Positions 17,104-26,601 are shown, counted from the first letter of the stretch. The stretch: 58,156 nt of DNA from Phycisphaeraceae bacterium (GCA_020831765.1 JAFIFY010000109.1:1-58156), one strand, 5' to 3'. Notes: a model not told the origin generated them from the sequence alone. Numbers and translations: made by a program.

Positions 17104-18217
17104 GCATCGGCCCCCCGGCCACCACGTTCTTCTGCCAGAGCTCACCCACGGAGTACTCGTCCAGCCATTCCTTTAATTGGTCGGCGGACAGTCGCTCGAA
17201 CGTTGACCGGCCTTCACGACGATTCACCACAATCACCTGCTCCGGGTCGAAGTAATCCAGAAGTGTGGATGACTGGGTCGAGATGATCACCTGAGTTCGT
17301 TCCGATGCGGATTTGATCAACTCGGCCAAGACCGAAAGCGCATAGGGATGGAGGCCAAGCTCGGGTTCATCGATCAAGATCGTCGCCGGTAGCCGCGGTT
17401 GCATCAGGGCCGTGGCCAGGCAGATGAATCGAATCGTGCCGTCCGAAAGCTGGCTGGGCTGGAACGGAAAATCACTGCCCTTCTGCGTCCACTCCAACCG
17501 AATCAATTCATTCTCGCCGCGCTTCTCAGGCCGGAGCACGAAATCGTTGAAGAAGGGCGCGATGAGGCGAATCGTGTCGCGAATCAATTGGTAGCGCCCG
17601 GAGTCGGTTTCCCGCAACCGCAGCAGAAACGGGGCGAGATTGGATGCATCCTCTCGGAATCGCTCATTGTCCCGGAGAGACTGCGGGCGACGCATCGGCG
17701 CAACGTCGGACGTGTCGTGAAAATGGTACACCGTCCAGCTCGATATCGCATTGTAAACGTACCATTCAACCCCGTGCTGATTGCCAGGCAAACCGGGCTC
17801 GTCTTTATTCTTCCTGACCGCGGATTCAAGCGATCCCGCGCCAACGGTGTTCAAGGTCCCCAACCCCTCCCCACCGGTGTGCCGCACCCGTTCCTCAGCG
17901 ATCTGAATCCTGCCATCGGCGGTCGGCTCAAGGTCGAATTCATAGATGTTCTGGGGAAACTCCAGATGCGATTTGATCCGCCGCGTCACCCTCGGCCCCA
18001 GATAAAAGAATTCGTCTCCGCCGCCACTTGCGTTGATGAATTTCTGAAACACCCCGTCCATCATCGCGCGCAGCATCCGGAAGAACTCAACGAAGTTGCT
18101 CTTGCCCGCGCCGTTGGCACCGATCAGAATGTTTAGCCTTCGATCGAGAGCAAGCCCCTCCAGGTGGTCAATCGACTTGAATCCATGAATCGACAGAGAC
18201 TTGAGGGTTGAGTCCAT
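17096..18217 (-). CDS. AAA-family (ABC/RecF-like, AAA_21) ATPase of a two-gene module
   Basis: SMC/RecF-like ATPase of 373 residues. Walker A GANGAGKS is at residues 33-40, preceded by the typical FKSIDHLEG strand. The signature motif LSDGT is at about residue 265 and Walker B with D-loop ILIDEPELGLHP about 25 residues later, followed by the H-loop region IISTQSS. There is no coiled-coil arm of SMC length. This is the ATPase type of OLD, RloA, PARIS AriA and retron-associated proteins. Its 3' end overlaps the DUF4276 gene by eight bases. The start ATG at 18217 gives the usual N-terminus; no good Shine-Dalgarno is visible. The region upstream is divergent to a TPR gene. Confidence 0.85.
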   Translation of the reverse strand: MDSTLKSLSIHGFKSIDHLEGLALDRRLNILIGANGAGKSNFVEFFRMLRAMMDGVFQKFINASGGGDEFFYLGPRVTRRIKSHLEFPQNIYEFDLEPTADGRIQIAEERVRHTGGEGLGTLNTVGAGSLESAVRKNKDEPGLPGNQHGVEWYVYNAISSWTVYHFHDTSDVAPMRRPQSLRDNERFREDASNLAPFLLRLRETDSGRYQLIRDTIRLIAPFFNDFVLRPEKRGENELIRLEWTQKGSDFPFQPSQLSDGTIRFICLATALMQPRLPATILIDEPELGLHPYALSVLAELIKSASERTQVIISTQSSTLLDYFDPEQVIVVNRREGRSTFERLSADQLKEWLDEYSVGELWQKNVVAGGPMHE

Positions 18218-18622
18218 GGAGATTCGTCCAGCCTGGAGATCCGCCGATCCCCGCAAAACCGCCAAAACCGCAACATCCGAACTGACCAAGCCCCGCCCGC
18301 GCCGGAAGTCCTCGCCTGGAGACGACGGCGAGAATGGGATTCGAGCGCACGGTACGTCAAGCCATACCCAAGGTTTTCGAAACCAGCCCGTTCGAAGACG
18401 CTGGCGCCGCTCCGGCTACAAAACAGTCATTCTAGGCCCGGGGGGCAGGGGCCGCAAAAAACCGGCCTTCACGGACGTCTGACGCTCTGCCCGGGTGACT
18501 GGTTCCCTTGGTCGCCATCAGGCGGTTCAAGTCGGCTTACCGTGGCATCTCATGGACCTGTTCGCCAGGGCTGCCGCGCACAACACGATGAATCAACACC
18601 TGGTCGGTACAATTTCCTGAAG
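18218..18622. other. Intergenic region with a GIRTHGT-type element
   Basis: No gene is supported in these 405 bases. In one plus-strand frame 18333-18413 translates to a string beginning NGIRAHGTSSHTQGF, a phrase well known from spurious short ORFs scattered through bacterial genomes. It probably reflects a conserved non-coding intergenic element and not a protein. Downstream, 18434-18466 contains G-runs and, on the minus strand, a TTTTTT run after a GGCCGG, which might end a minus-strand transcript. Confidence 0.4.
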
Positions 18623-19864
18623 ATGCCCCCGAACAAACACCGCAAGAGCCAACACCGCCCCCTCCTTCGACCGGAACCGGCCATCCATCGGTGTGAACCG
18701 GTATCTCGACGGGGCGGCGCGGCGGTCAATGCGCTCGCCCTGGTGGTCTTGTTGATTGTGGCGGTGGCGCTGACGGTCGTCTATTTCCGTTCCCTCGATG
18801 ACCGGATCGAGCCGATCGATACCGCCTCGCTGGAATTCGACAGCCTGGCCGAGCGAACCGCGCGGGCGATCGCCGATCGACGCCCGGAACGGGTATTTGA
18901 TGACGCGGCCGCATTCGTCCAGCGTCACCCGGAGTTCGCCCTCGGCCATCGCCTGATCGGGCAGATCTGGTACGAGAAGGGTGTCCATGACCGGGACCTT
19001 CGCCCATCGGCCTGGCAGAGCGCTCAGTCACACTGGCATCGCAGCCTCGAGCTTGACCCGGAACAGGATGGGCTGCGCCTGCTTGCCGGCGATCTGGCCA
19101 TGAAACGGCAAGAGCCACAGGAGGCGGAAGAACTCTTCGCCGAACTGGTCAGGCGGAATCCGGACAATCTGACCCATTCACTGCGCCTGGCCTTTGCGTG
19201 GATCAACCTCGGACGGTTCGAGGAAGCGGAACGGCGGATCGATCTGGCGGCGAGACTCGATGATCGGCGCTACGAGAGCTTTTACCTGCGTGGTGTGCTG
19301 GCCGGGCGGCGGGCGCTTGATCCGGAGATGGATGACGCGCAACGCCGATCACTTCTGCTGGAAGCGATCGACCATGTCGAGCGGGGCCGTGAGCGATTGG
19401 AAGACAAGGTTCTGGAAGAGCGTGAACGGTATATTACGGTCGTTCGACATCTTGCCGGACTTCATCGCCGTCTCGCCGTGGCGTCGGGCGGTGATCGCGG
19501 CGCGGCTGAATCAGCACTGGCACTGCTCCAGCCGCCAACCCTCTTCGAGACCGAAGCCATGGAACTGGAGATTGTTCGGGAGATCGCCCAAGCGTATGAA
19601 CTGCTGGACAGGCCGGAACGCGCGGCGATGCAGTATCAGATGGCATCGATTCGCAATCCCCGTGAATGGCGACTGGCTCACGGCGCGGCGAAGTGGTGGA
19701 TTCGAGCCGGCCGTCTCGACCACGCCGAAAGCCACCTCCAGCGACTTCGAACCCTCGCACGGGAGCGACCGGGGCTTGAACTTTTACAGCAGCGGTTGAG
19801 CGAAGTCGAAGCCATGTTCCAAGATGCCTCGCCCATTCCGATGGATGATTTGATTCCGGATTGA
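18623..19864 (+). CDS. TPR-repeat protein with N-terminal membrane anchor
   Basis: A 413-residue protein with a basic cytoplasmic tail, one transmembrane helix (about residues 36-55: ALALVVLLIVAVALTVVYF) and a long helical region. The helical part shows TPR-like repeats: LELDPEQDGLRLLAGDLAM, the next AEELFAELVRRNPDN unit, GRFEEAERRID, and a C-terminal RAAMQYQMASIRNP unit. It probably acts as a membrane-tethered scaffold in the periplasm. The ATG at 18623 is chosen because it gives a short basic N-terminus before the helix; the ribosome site (CTGAAG) is weak, and a GTG at 18542 extends the frame. It is convergent with the O-antigen ligase/TPR gene 35 bases away, which is also TPR-bearing. Confidence 0.78.
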   Translation: MPPNKHRKSQHRPLLRPEPAIHRCEPVSRRGGAAVNALALVVLLIVAVALTVVYFRSLDDRIEPIDTASLEFDSLAERTARAIADRRPERVFDDAAAFVQRHPEFALGHRLIGQIWYEKGVHDRDLRPSAWQSAQSHWHRSLELDPEQDGLRLLAGDLAMKRQEPQEAEELFAELVRRNPDNLTHSLRLAFAWINLGRFEEAERRIDLAARLDDRRYESFYLRGVLAGRRALDPEMDDAQRRSLLLEAIDHVERGRERLEDKVLEERERYITVVRHLAGLHRRLAVASGGDRGAAESALALLQPPTLFETEAMELEIVREIAQAYELLDRPERAAMQYQMASIRNPREWRLAHGAAKWWIRAGRLDHAESHLQRLRTLARERPGLELLQQRLSEVEAMFQDASPIPMDDLIPD

Positions 19865-19899
19865 TTCCGTTCGCACCGTGTCCACGCGGCCCGCCGAAC

Positions 19900-22284
19900 T
19901 CATCGCCCTTCGCCGGCCTCCGATCTGGCCCGGGCCCGACTTCGCGCTGTCTCCGACAACTGATCCGCGGGATCCAGCGCGTGCAGTTCATCCAGTCGAA
20001 GCGCCTGCCGATAGTGGCCCACCGCTTCTTCAGTCCGACCGAATCGCCATAGCAGGTCGGCCGCCTGGATGCGAAACCGAGTATCCACAGGAGCCTGCCG
20101 GACCATCGCTTCCATTTCCTCGATCGCCCGTCGGCGGTGCTCGGCTTCACCGGTCAGGCCATCAAGCATCAAGAGCAGTCCGACGCGGAGGCGGCGCGTG
20201 TTGATCGCCGCATCGTGCGGCGGGCCGAGTCGATCCAATTGGTTCAATCCACCAAGCAACATCACGACCGCCCGCGCCGAGTCACCTTGCTCCCTTGCCT
20301 CACCCGCCAATCCCATGGAAATCTCCACGGACCTCCACACAGGGAACGGATCACGGGGCATCGCATCGGCGGCATGAAGCATGAACCGCTGGGTATCGAG
20401 AACCCGATGATCTCGCAGGGCATCGGCGGCCTCGGCCATCCATTGGTGTTGTCGATGAACCGGAAACGCCACCCACACCATCCACACCAGCGCGATCGTC
20501 ATCAGACCCACACCCAGACCCATTCCCAGCAATGGCCGCCCCGAAGTGGCGGTGAGGCGATCATGAACTTCGGCCGGTTGGGCGGCATCTCCCGCCCGGC
20601 GTTGCGTTCCATCATCACACGCGCCGCCGCCGATGCACGATGCCATCATGCCCAGCAGCATCCAGCCCAGCATCGCCGAGGTGGGATGGTGAAACGCCAT
20701 ATCCATCTGACCATGCGACCATACCACCAACGCCATCGCCCAGATGCCGACATTCAGCCAGCGAGCCCGCACACCGTCAAGGTGGGTAAGCCCGACCCAA
20801 CACACCAGGAAAAAACCCAACATGCCCAGATTGCGGATCCACCCGCTCCATCCGATCAGTCCCAGCAATTCGAACCACCATTTGAAAGCCGCCAGCGCCA
20901 GGGTCAACACCAGGGCCAATGCGAAGGCGCGCTCCCGGTCGATCCAGTCGAATGATGGCGAAGCTTCCCGCGAATCCGGCCGGCCGAGGCGCTGCGAAGC
21001 GCTCCAGAACCACCATCCGATCAGAACGATCCAACCCAGCGCCATCACCCCCAGCATGGCCGTCCAATCCAGGACGGCGCTGTGCGTACTCGTCACCACT
21101 TCCGGGCTGATCGCCAGTCGATGGAACTGGTATGCCTCCTGAAAGCGACCTGGCGCTGTGCCCAACCATGGCGAATCCGCGATCATCGCCGTTGTCGATT
21201 GCCAGTAATGCGACCGGAAGATCAGGCTCAACCAGGGCGATTGCGGTGTTGGCTCGATGAGCAGCCCCACGGCAACGATGCCCAGGATCACCAGCAGCGG
21301 CGCCATGATGCCCATGATCCCGGCCAATCGCCATATCCACGATCGATCCCTGTCCAGCCGCATCAGCAGAGCCCAAGCCATCAACCAGGGCGCGGCCATC
21401 GCCAGCACCAGCATCGCCCCGCGCGCCCGCGTCAGGTAAAGCGCTGTCAGCGAAAGCAGCAAAACGCCGACCGTCACCCACGCTTGCCATCGACGCGGGC
21501 CGAACCAGCCGACGAGCACCACCAGACCCAAGGCCGATACACCGGCCAGCCAGGTGCCGAAGACATTGCTCAGCCCGAATGGCCCGGTGGCATCGGAAAA
21601 CATCAGGCGGCGCAGGAACTTGGTGTGTTCCGGTGAACCTTCGGACCAGCCACGCGCTTTGAGAAAACCCGCCTCGTCGGCGCGGAAGGTCTCCAGCATC
21701 CGGGGATGGTCGATCCAGACATAGGCAAATGCGTCAGCCGCCCAAGGCATCGCCATGGCCAGCATCATCACGCCGAAGATCAACCTGAGGCGCAGATCGC
21801 GACCCAATACGGCCAGCGACAGCGCGGCGGCCGCGCCGGCGGCCCAGGCACCGGAAACAGCACGCCCGGGCGGATCCAGATGCATGTAGGCCAGGGCAAT
21901 GAGGAATGCCGGCACGAGCAGAACCACCCAGCCTCGCCAAGGCACCCGCCCGGTTCGAGCCGCCAGCATCAGACCCAGCCCGGCCAAAGCCACCACCAGC
22001 AACTGCGAAAAGGTCAAACCGACCGGACCAATCATCAGCAAGGGCTGGATGTCGTAGACCGGGTCCAGCTCCCACAACGGCCGGGGAGAGTAACGAACCA
22101 GTGAAAGGGCAAGTCCGATCCCAACCAAGAGCAAGCCACACCACGCCGCGCCATCCAACGTCGGCAGGGCCGATGCTCCAGAGCCAACGCTCCGCGATGA
22201 CGCCGGAGCCCCATGCTCCGCGATATCACGATGCGTAACTATCTGTCGATTAGATACTTTTCGCTTGGTCGGCCGTTTGGTCAA
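19900..22284 (-). CDS. O-antigen ligase/polymerase-like membrane protein with C-terminal TPR region
   Basis: Integral membrane protein of 794 residues of the WaaL/Wzy superfamily, which transfers or polymerises polysaccharide on the periplasmic face. About 12-14 helices fill residues 45-640. A Wzy_C-type core is seen around the large periplasmic loop with LGTAPGRFQEAYQFHR and the histidine in VVTSTHSAVLDW (about residues 385-415). A region of roughly 150 residues after the last helix (from about 645) is TPR-like, ending in GRTEEAVGHYRQALRLDEL. TPR-fused ligases are common in Planctomycetota and other phyla. It uses a TTG start at 22284 with GGAG seven bases upstream. A strong minus-strand terminator 115 bases upstream separates it from nrdJ, so it needs its own promoter. 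Confidence 0.85.
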   Translation of the reverse strand: MTKRPTKRKVSNRQIVTHRDIAEHGAPASSRSVGSGASALPTLDGAAWCGLLLVGIGLALSLVRYSPRPLWELDPVYDIQPLLMIGPVGLTFSQLLVVALAGLGLMLAARTGRVPWRGWVVLLVPAFLIALAYMHLDPPGRAVSGAWAAGAAAALSLAVLGRDLRLRLIFGVMMLAMAMPWAADAFAYVWIDHPRMLETFRADEAGFLKARGWSEGSPEHTKFLRRLMFSDATGPFGLSNVFGTWLAGVSALGLVVLVGWFGPRRWQAWVTVGVLLLSLTALYLTRARGAMLVLAMAAPWLMAWALLMRLDRDRSWIWRLAGIMGIMAPLLVILGIVAVGLLIEPTPQSPWLSLIFRSHYWQSTTAMIADSPWLGTAPGRFQEAYQFHRLAISPEVVTSTHSAVLDWTAMLGVMALGWIVLIGWWFWSASQRLGRPDSREASPSFDWIDRERAFALALVLTLALAAFKWWFELLGLIGWSGWIRNLGMLGFFLVCWVGLTHLDGVRARWLNVGIWAMALVVWSHGQMDMAFHHPTSAMLGWMLLGMMASCIGGGACDDGTQRRAGDAAQPAEVHDRLTATSGRPLLGMGLGVGLMTIALVWMVWVAFPVHRQHQWMAEAADALRDHRVLDTQRFMLHAADAMPRDPFPVWRSVEISMGLAGEAREQGDSARAVVMLLGGLNQLDRLGPPHDAAINTRRLRVGLLLMLDGLTGEAEHRRRAIEEMEAMVRQAPVDTRFRIQAADLLWRFGRTEEAVGHYRQALRLDELHALDPADQLSETARSRARARSEAGEGR

Positions 22285-22398
22285 GCCAGCGCTCCAAAGA
22301 AAGCTTGAAAGACCGACATATCCGGCCTGTCACCATTGAAGCAGAAGGATGGAAAGATGCCAAACCTTAGGCGGCCAGCGGAGTTGGGTCGATACGAA

Positions 22399-22434
22399 AA
22401 ACCCCCTCGGGTGGTGGGTTCCCGAGGGGGCGGA
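22399..22434 (-). terminator. Strong rho-independent terminator downstream of nrdJ
   Basis: On the minus strand CCCCCTCGGG, a nine-base loop and CCCGAGGGGG form a perfect ten-pair stem followed by TTTTT. It lies 290-320 bases beyond the nrdJ stop codon and 115 bases before the start of the O-antigen ligase gene. Confidence 0.85.
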
Positions 22435-22650
22435 GGAGGGAGAAGGAAGGCTGTGAGGGATGCCGGCCTCTCGGAAGCGACATCCGCATTTTTATCAACG
22501 GGTGTTCAAGGTCTAATGGTCTTCATTTTCGCAATTTTGTCAACTGAAGGCCCCAACTAGCCTTGATGCGAGTTTTTCTCAAGGACCGGACCCTTCGGTA
22601 AGGTTGAGTAGGGATTCGAGGAATTGCCCCAACCATCCTTGCCACAACGC
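22400..22650 (-). ncRNA. Possible nrdJ 3'-UTR-derived or independent RNA
   Basis: Between the nrdJ stop and the terminator there are about 285 bases without a gene. On the minus strand TTGCGT (22680-22685) and TAAGAT (22657-22662), 17 bases apart, form a plausible promoter just after nrdJ that would give an RNA of about 250 nt ending at the terminator. A consensus TTGACA is also present at 22538-22543 but lacks a good -10. The segment may simply be a long 3' untranslated region. Confidence 0.3.
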
Positions 22651-22720
22651 TTTCCTATCTTAACAGATTCAACCCAGAAACGCAACTCAGATTTTTCCTA
22701 AGGTAAACCGGCCGCACGGC

Positions 22721-25700
22721 TTAGCTGCATCCGGCTGATGTTCCGCAGTTGACGCACTTGTAGCAACTGCCGCTTCGGACCGTGATCTGACCGCAGACCG
22801 TGCAAGCCGGAGCGTCCGACTGCATGGCTGAATTGGCCGAGCTCATGGCCGCGCTGGTCGCCGGCTTCGCGATGCTCGTGCTGACTGCCGCCCCGCCATC
22901 CGCCGCAGCAGGGCTGACGACCGGGCTGGAGGTGGAGACGGCGGATCGTGGCCGGTCCGATCGGCCTTTTGCGCCCGGATCGCCTGTTGCCGAACCTCCC
23001 GGTCCGCGAAGGTTTCCGTTGGCCGAAGCCCGCACAAGGCTGGCTCGGCCATTGGCCGTGAGCGGCTTGGAATCGGTCGATTCGGTCATCGCCTCCAGGC
23101 CACTGGAACCGTCGCAATCCTCGGCATCGCAACCGGCTTGGTCCAAGGCATCGGTCGTGGTCGTCTTCGTCGATCCTGGAGTCTGATCCTTGCGCCCGCC
23201 GGTGGGAGCGTTGGCCTCGCGGTAACCGGGCACGAATTCCATACCCATCCACCGGAAGATGTAATCCACAAGGCTCTTGGCCATGGGAATCTCGCGGTTA
23301 TGGGTCATCCCCGCCGGTTCGAACCGCTGGTGACTGAATTTGTTGACCAGGGACTCGACCGGCACGCCGTACTGCAGCGCGATGCTGATGGCCGTACCCA
23401 GCGAGTCCATCAGACCGCCGACGGTCGAGCCTTCCTTGGCCATGGTGATGAACAGCTCGCCGGGCTGGCCGTCCTCGTAGAGGCCGACCGTGATATACCC
23501 TTCATGGCTTGCGACGTTGAAGCGGTGCGTGAGGCTGCGCCGCGTGTCCGGCAGGCGCCGGCGCAGCGGACGTTCGACGATGCGCTCAACCACCTTCTGG
23601 ACCGTTCGAGTCACCGGCTGGCCGGAACTCGGTTCGCTCGTCGCCACCCGCGCCAGCGCTCCCACCGCTTCGACCACCTCATCCTTCGCCGCCTCGACGG
23701 CATCCTCATCTTCATCCGCTTCCTGCTTATCGGCGGTCGCGTTGAGCGGCTGGCTCAGCTTGCAGCCGTCGCGATACAGGGCATTGGCCTTCAGCCCGAG
23801 TTCCCAGGAAAGCTGATAGCAGCTTTGGATCTCATCCGGCGTCGCCTCGTGGGGCAGGTTGATGGTCTTGGAGATGGCCCCGCTGATGAACGGCTGCGCC
23901 GCGGCCATCATGCGGATGTGGCCGGCCGGCTCGATGAATCGCCTACCGCCGTGCCCGCACTTGTTGGCGCAATCAAACACCGCGTAGTGCGCCTCATCCA
24001 GATGCGGGGCGCCTTCGATGGTTCCCTTGCCACAGATATGATCGCTCAGAGATCGAATCTGTGCCCGGGTCAGCCCCAGCAGGCCCAGCGCATCCTGGCC
24101 TTCCTTGAGCCCCAGCCGTTCGACGGCCGCCTGGCCAAGCGTCCACTCCGTGAACGCATTTCGAAGTTCCATCGCGCCGGGCAGCGCTTCGGTGATGCGC
24201 GACAGCTCCTTCTCGGTAAAGCCCTTCTTGATGAGGAAATCACGGAAGGTCGATGGATTGCCCGGGCCGGATGACACGCCGGCGGGAGGCATGGCGACAT
24301 CCAGCCGCTGCACGCCCAGCACATAGTCAATGATGGCACTGATCTGTTCTTCGTTGTAGCCCAGGGATCTGAGCGCCGGCCGCACCGACTGATTGACGAT
24401 CTTGAAATAGCCGCCGCCGGCCAGTTTCTTGAACTTGACCAGAGCGAAATCCGGCTCGACGCCGGTGGTGTCGCAATCCATCAGGAGCCCGATGGTGCCC
24501 GTCGGCGCAATCACCGTGGTCTGGGCGTTTCGATATCCGTATCGCGCACCGAGGCTCAACGCATCATCCCACGCCTTGCGCGCCCGCTTGATCAGCAATG
24601 ATGCATCGGACAGGCGGGAGTCGCCCGAATCATCTTCCAGCCATTGCGCCTCGATGGGCACGGGACGGATGTCCAGTTCTTCATAGTCCCCCAACTCATG
24701 GCGCACCGCATCGGTCCCTGAACGTCGGACACCATAAGCCGCGCGGCGATGGTTGCGGATGACCCGGAGCATCGCCTGGCGGTTCTTTTCATAGCCGGGA
24801 AACGCGCCCAGTTCCGCGGCCATCTCCGCGCTGGTGGCGTATGACCGGCCGGTCATGATCGCCGTGATCGCGCCGCAAATGGCCCGGCTCTCGTCCGAAT
24901 CGTACGGAATGCCCGACTGCATGAGCATCGCACCGATATTGGCATAGCCCAGGCCCAGCGTGCGGTATTCATAACTCAGCCGGGCGATCTCGCGGCTCGG
25001 GAACGCGGCCATCAGCACGCTGATTTCCAGCACCACCGTCCAAAGGCGGACGCCATGCTCGAAGGACTCCACATCGAACCGCCGCGACCGGGCATCGAAG
25101 AACTTGATGAGGTTCAGCGACGCCAGATTGCACGCGGTGTTGTCCAGGAACATGTACTCACTGCACGGATTGGAGGCATTGATTCGACCGCTCTCCGGGC
25201 AGGTGTGCCACTGATTGATGGTGGTGTCGAACTGCACGCCCGGATCAGCGCAGTGCCAGGCGGCGCTTGCGATCTGGTCCCAGAGCTTGCGGGCCTTGAT
25301 GGTCCGGGCGACCTTGCCATCGATGCGGCGGATCAGGTTCCAGTCGGCATCATCGGCCACGGCCTTGATGAAGTCATTGGTGATGCGCACCGAGTTGTTG
25401 GAGTTCTGGCCGCTAACGGTGTAGTACGCCTCACCGTTGAAATCGTAATCAAGCTTCAGGCCCAGCTCCCGGGCGATGGATTTCTTATCCTCGCCCAGGC
25501 GTTTGAGTCCCTCGACCATGGCCGCGACCTTGATCTCTTCGCGAACCTTCCAGTTGACAAAGGATTCGATGTCCGGGTGATCGAGGTCCAGGCACACCAT
25601 TTTGGCGGCCCGGCGGGTCGTGCCGCCGGATTTGATGGCTCCGGCGGCACGATCACCGATCTTCAGGAAACTCATCAGGCCACTGCTTCGTCCACCGCCG

Positions 25701-26389
25701 GAAAGCGATTCACCTTCGGCTCGGAGCGTGGAGAAATTCGTGCCTGTTCCCGACCCGTACTTGAAAAGGCGCGCCTCACGTACCCACAGGTCCATGATTC
25801 CGCCGGGGTTGACCAGGTCATCTTCGATTGACTGAATGAAACACGCATGCGGCTGCGGATGGGTGTAGGCATCGTCGGCCTGACGGGCCTTGCCCGACTG
25901 GGGATCGACGATCCAGTGGCCCTGCGTCGGGCCGGTCATGCCGTAGGCCCAATTGAGTCCCGTGTTGAACCACTGCGGGCTGTTGGGCGCGCACATCTGA
26001 TGCAGCAGCATGTGGACGATCTCGTCGTAGAACGCCTGAGCATCTTCATGCGTGGAAAAATAGCCGTATCGCTGCCCCCAATGCCGCCAGCAACCGGCCA
26101 GACGGTGGATCACCTGCCGCGCCGATCGCTCCGGGCCGGTCACCGGGCGGCCCTGATCGTCCACCTGCGGTCGCCCATGCCCATCGTATTGCGGGACACC
26201 GGCCTTGCGGAAATACTTGCTCACCATGATGTCGGTGGCCAACTGCGACCATGCCGCGGGTACTTCCGCATCCTCCATCGCGAACACGACCGAGCCGTCG
26301 GGTTGAAGAATCCGGCTCGAACGACGCGTCCACTCGACGGTTTCGAATACATCCTGACCTGGGCGGGTGAATTTTCGTTCAATACGCAT
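22721..26389 (-). CDS. nrdJ: Class II adenosylcobalamin-dependent ribonucleoside-diphosphate reductase
   Basis: Vitamin B12-dependent ribonucleotide reductase, which makes deoxynucleotides without oxygen or a small subunit. The 1222-residue chain contains NPCSEYMFLDNTACNLASLN (about residue 410; active-site region), the phosphate-binding IAPTGTIGLLMDCDTTG (about 635), and FSTLRAEGESLSGGGRSSG near 225. After about residue 950 come a variable linker and a C-terminal tail with two C-x2-C pairs (CTVCGQ...CYKCVNCG), the redox or zinc tail of NrdJ. No ATP-cone is evident at the N-terminus. AAAGGAATGG precedes the ATG at 26389. It is the last gene of a dcd-orf-nrdJ set, although a strong hairpin lies upstream. 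No cobalamin riboswitch is visible before it. Confidence 0.95.
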   Translation of the reverse strand: MRIERKFTRPGQDVFETVEWTRRSSRILQPDGSVVFAMEDAEVPAAWSQLATDIMVSKYFRKAGVPQYDGHGRPQVDDQGRPVTGPERSARQVIHRLAGCWRHWGQRYGYFSTHEDAQAFYDEIVHMLLHQMCAPNSPQWFNTGLNWAYGMTGPTQGHWIVDPQSGKARQADDAYTHPQPHACFIQSIEDDLVNPGGIMDLWVREARLFKYGSGTGTNFSTLRAEGESLSGGGRSSGLMSFLKIGDRAAGAIKSGGTTRRAAKMVCLDLDHPDIESFVNWKVREEIKVAAMVEGLKRLGEDKKSIARELGLKLDYDFNGEAYYTVSGQNSNNSVRITNDFIKAVADDADWNLIRRIDGKVARTIKARKLWDQIASAAWHCADPGVQFDTTINQWHTCPESGRINASNPCSEYMFLDNTACNLASLNLIKFFDARSRRFDVESFEHGVRLWTVVLEISVLMAAFPSREIARLSYEYRTLGLGYANIGAMLMQSGIPYDSDESRAICGAITAIMTGRSYATSAEMAAELGAFPGYEKNRQAMLRVIRNHRRAAYGVRRSGTDAVRHELGDYEELDIRPVPIEAQWLEDDSGDSRLSDASLLIKRARKAWDDALSLGARYGYRNAQTTVIAPTGTIGLLMDCDTTGVEPDFALVKFKKLAGGGYFKIVNQSVRPALRSLGYNEEQISAIIDYVLGVQRLDVAMPPAGVSSGPGNPSTFRDFLIKKGFTEKELSRITEALPGAMELRNAFTEWTLGQAAVERLGLKEGQDALGLLGLTRAQIRSLSDHICGKGTIEGAPHLDEAHYAVFDCANKCGHGGRRFIEPAGHIRMMAAAQPFISGAISKTINLPHEATPDEIQSCYQLSWELGLKANALYRDGCKLSQPLNATADKQEADEDEDAVEAAKDEVVEAVGALARVATSEPSSGQPVTRTVQKVVERIVERPLRRRLPDTRRSLTHRFNVASHEGYITVGLYEDGQPGELFITMAKEGSTVGGLMDSLGTAISIALQYGVPVESLVNKFSHQRFEPAGMTHNREIPMAKSLVDYIFRWMGMEFVPGYREANAPTGGRKDQTPGSTKTTTTDALDQAGCDAEDCDGSSGLEAMTESTDSKPLTANGRASLVRASANGNLRGPGGSATGDPGAKGRSDRPRSAVSTSSPVVSPAAADGGAAVSTSIAKPATSAAMSSANSAMQSDAPACTVCGQITVRSGSCYKCVNCGTSAGCS

Positions 26390-26532
26390 GGGTTACACCA
26401 TTCCTTTGGGTCTTTGAATTATTGGTTTTCTTATCACGTGCGGCTGCGCCATTCCATCGGCGCCTGATCACGATCCCGATTCTCCGGATCGCATCAATCC
26501 CAAACATCGCCGGCCTGACGCCGACAGTCCCG

Positions 26533-26596
26533 GAAAAACCGAACTGGCCTGCCCGTCATCCGTGACGGACCCGGCATGGGCCGGCAGGCCAATTCG
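26533..26596 (-). terminator. Terminator-like long inverted repeat between nrdJ and upstream gene
   Basis: Arms 26540-26553 and 26583-26596 pair over 14 positions with a single mismatch. An internal CGTCA-TCCG-TGACG hairpin sits in the loop. On the minus strand the right side runs into GGTTTTTCC. It lies at the end of the upstream unknown gene, so it may attenuate transcription from the dcd promoter into nrdJ. Confidence 0.65.
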
Positions 26597-26601
26597 GGTG
26601 G

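Noticed and set aside
23138-24274. Plus-strand open frame of 378 codons
   Set aside because: Antisense to nrdJ with no ribosome site or recognisable motif.
26390-26535. Cobalamin riboswitch upstream of the B12-dependent reductase gene
   Set aside because: Expected from function, but no B12-box or other conserved cobalamin-riboswitch core was found.
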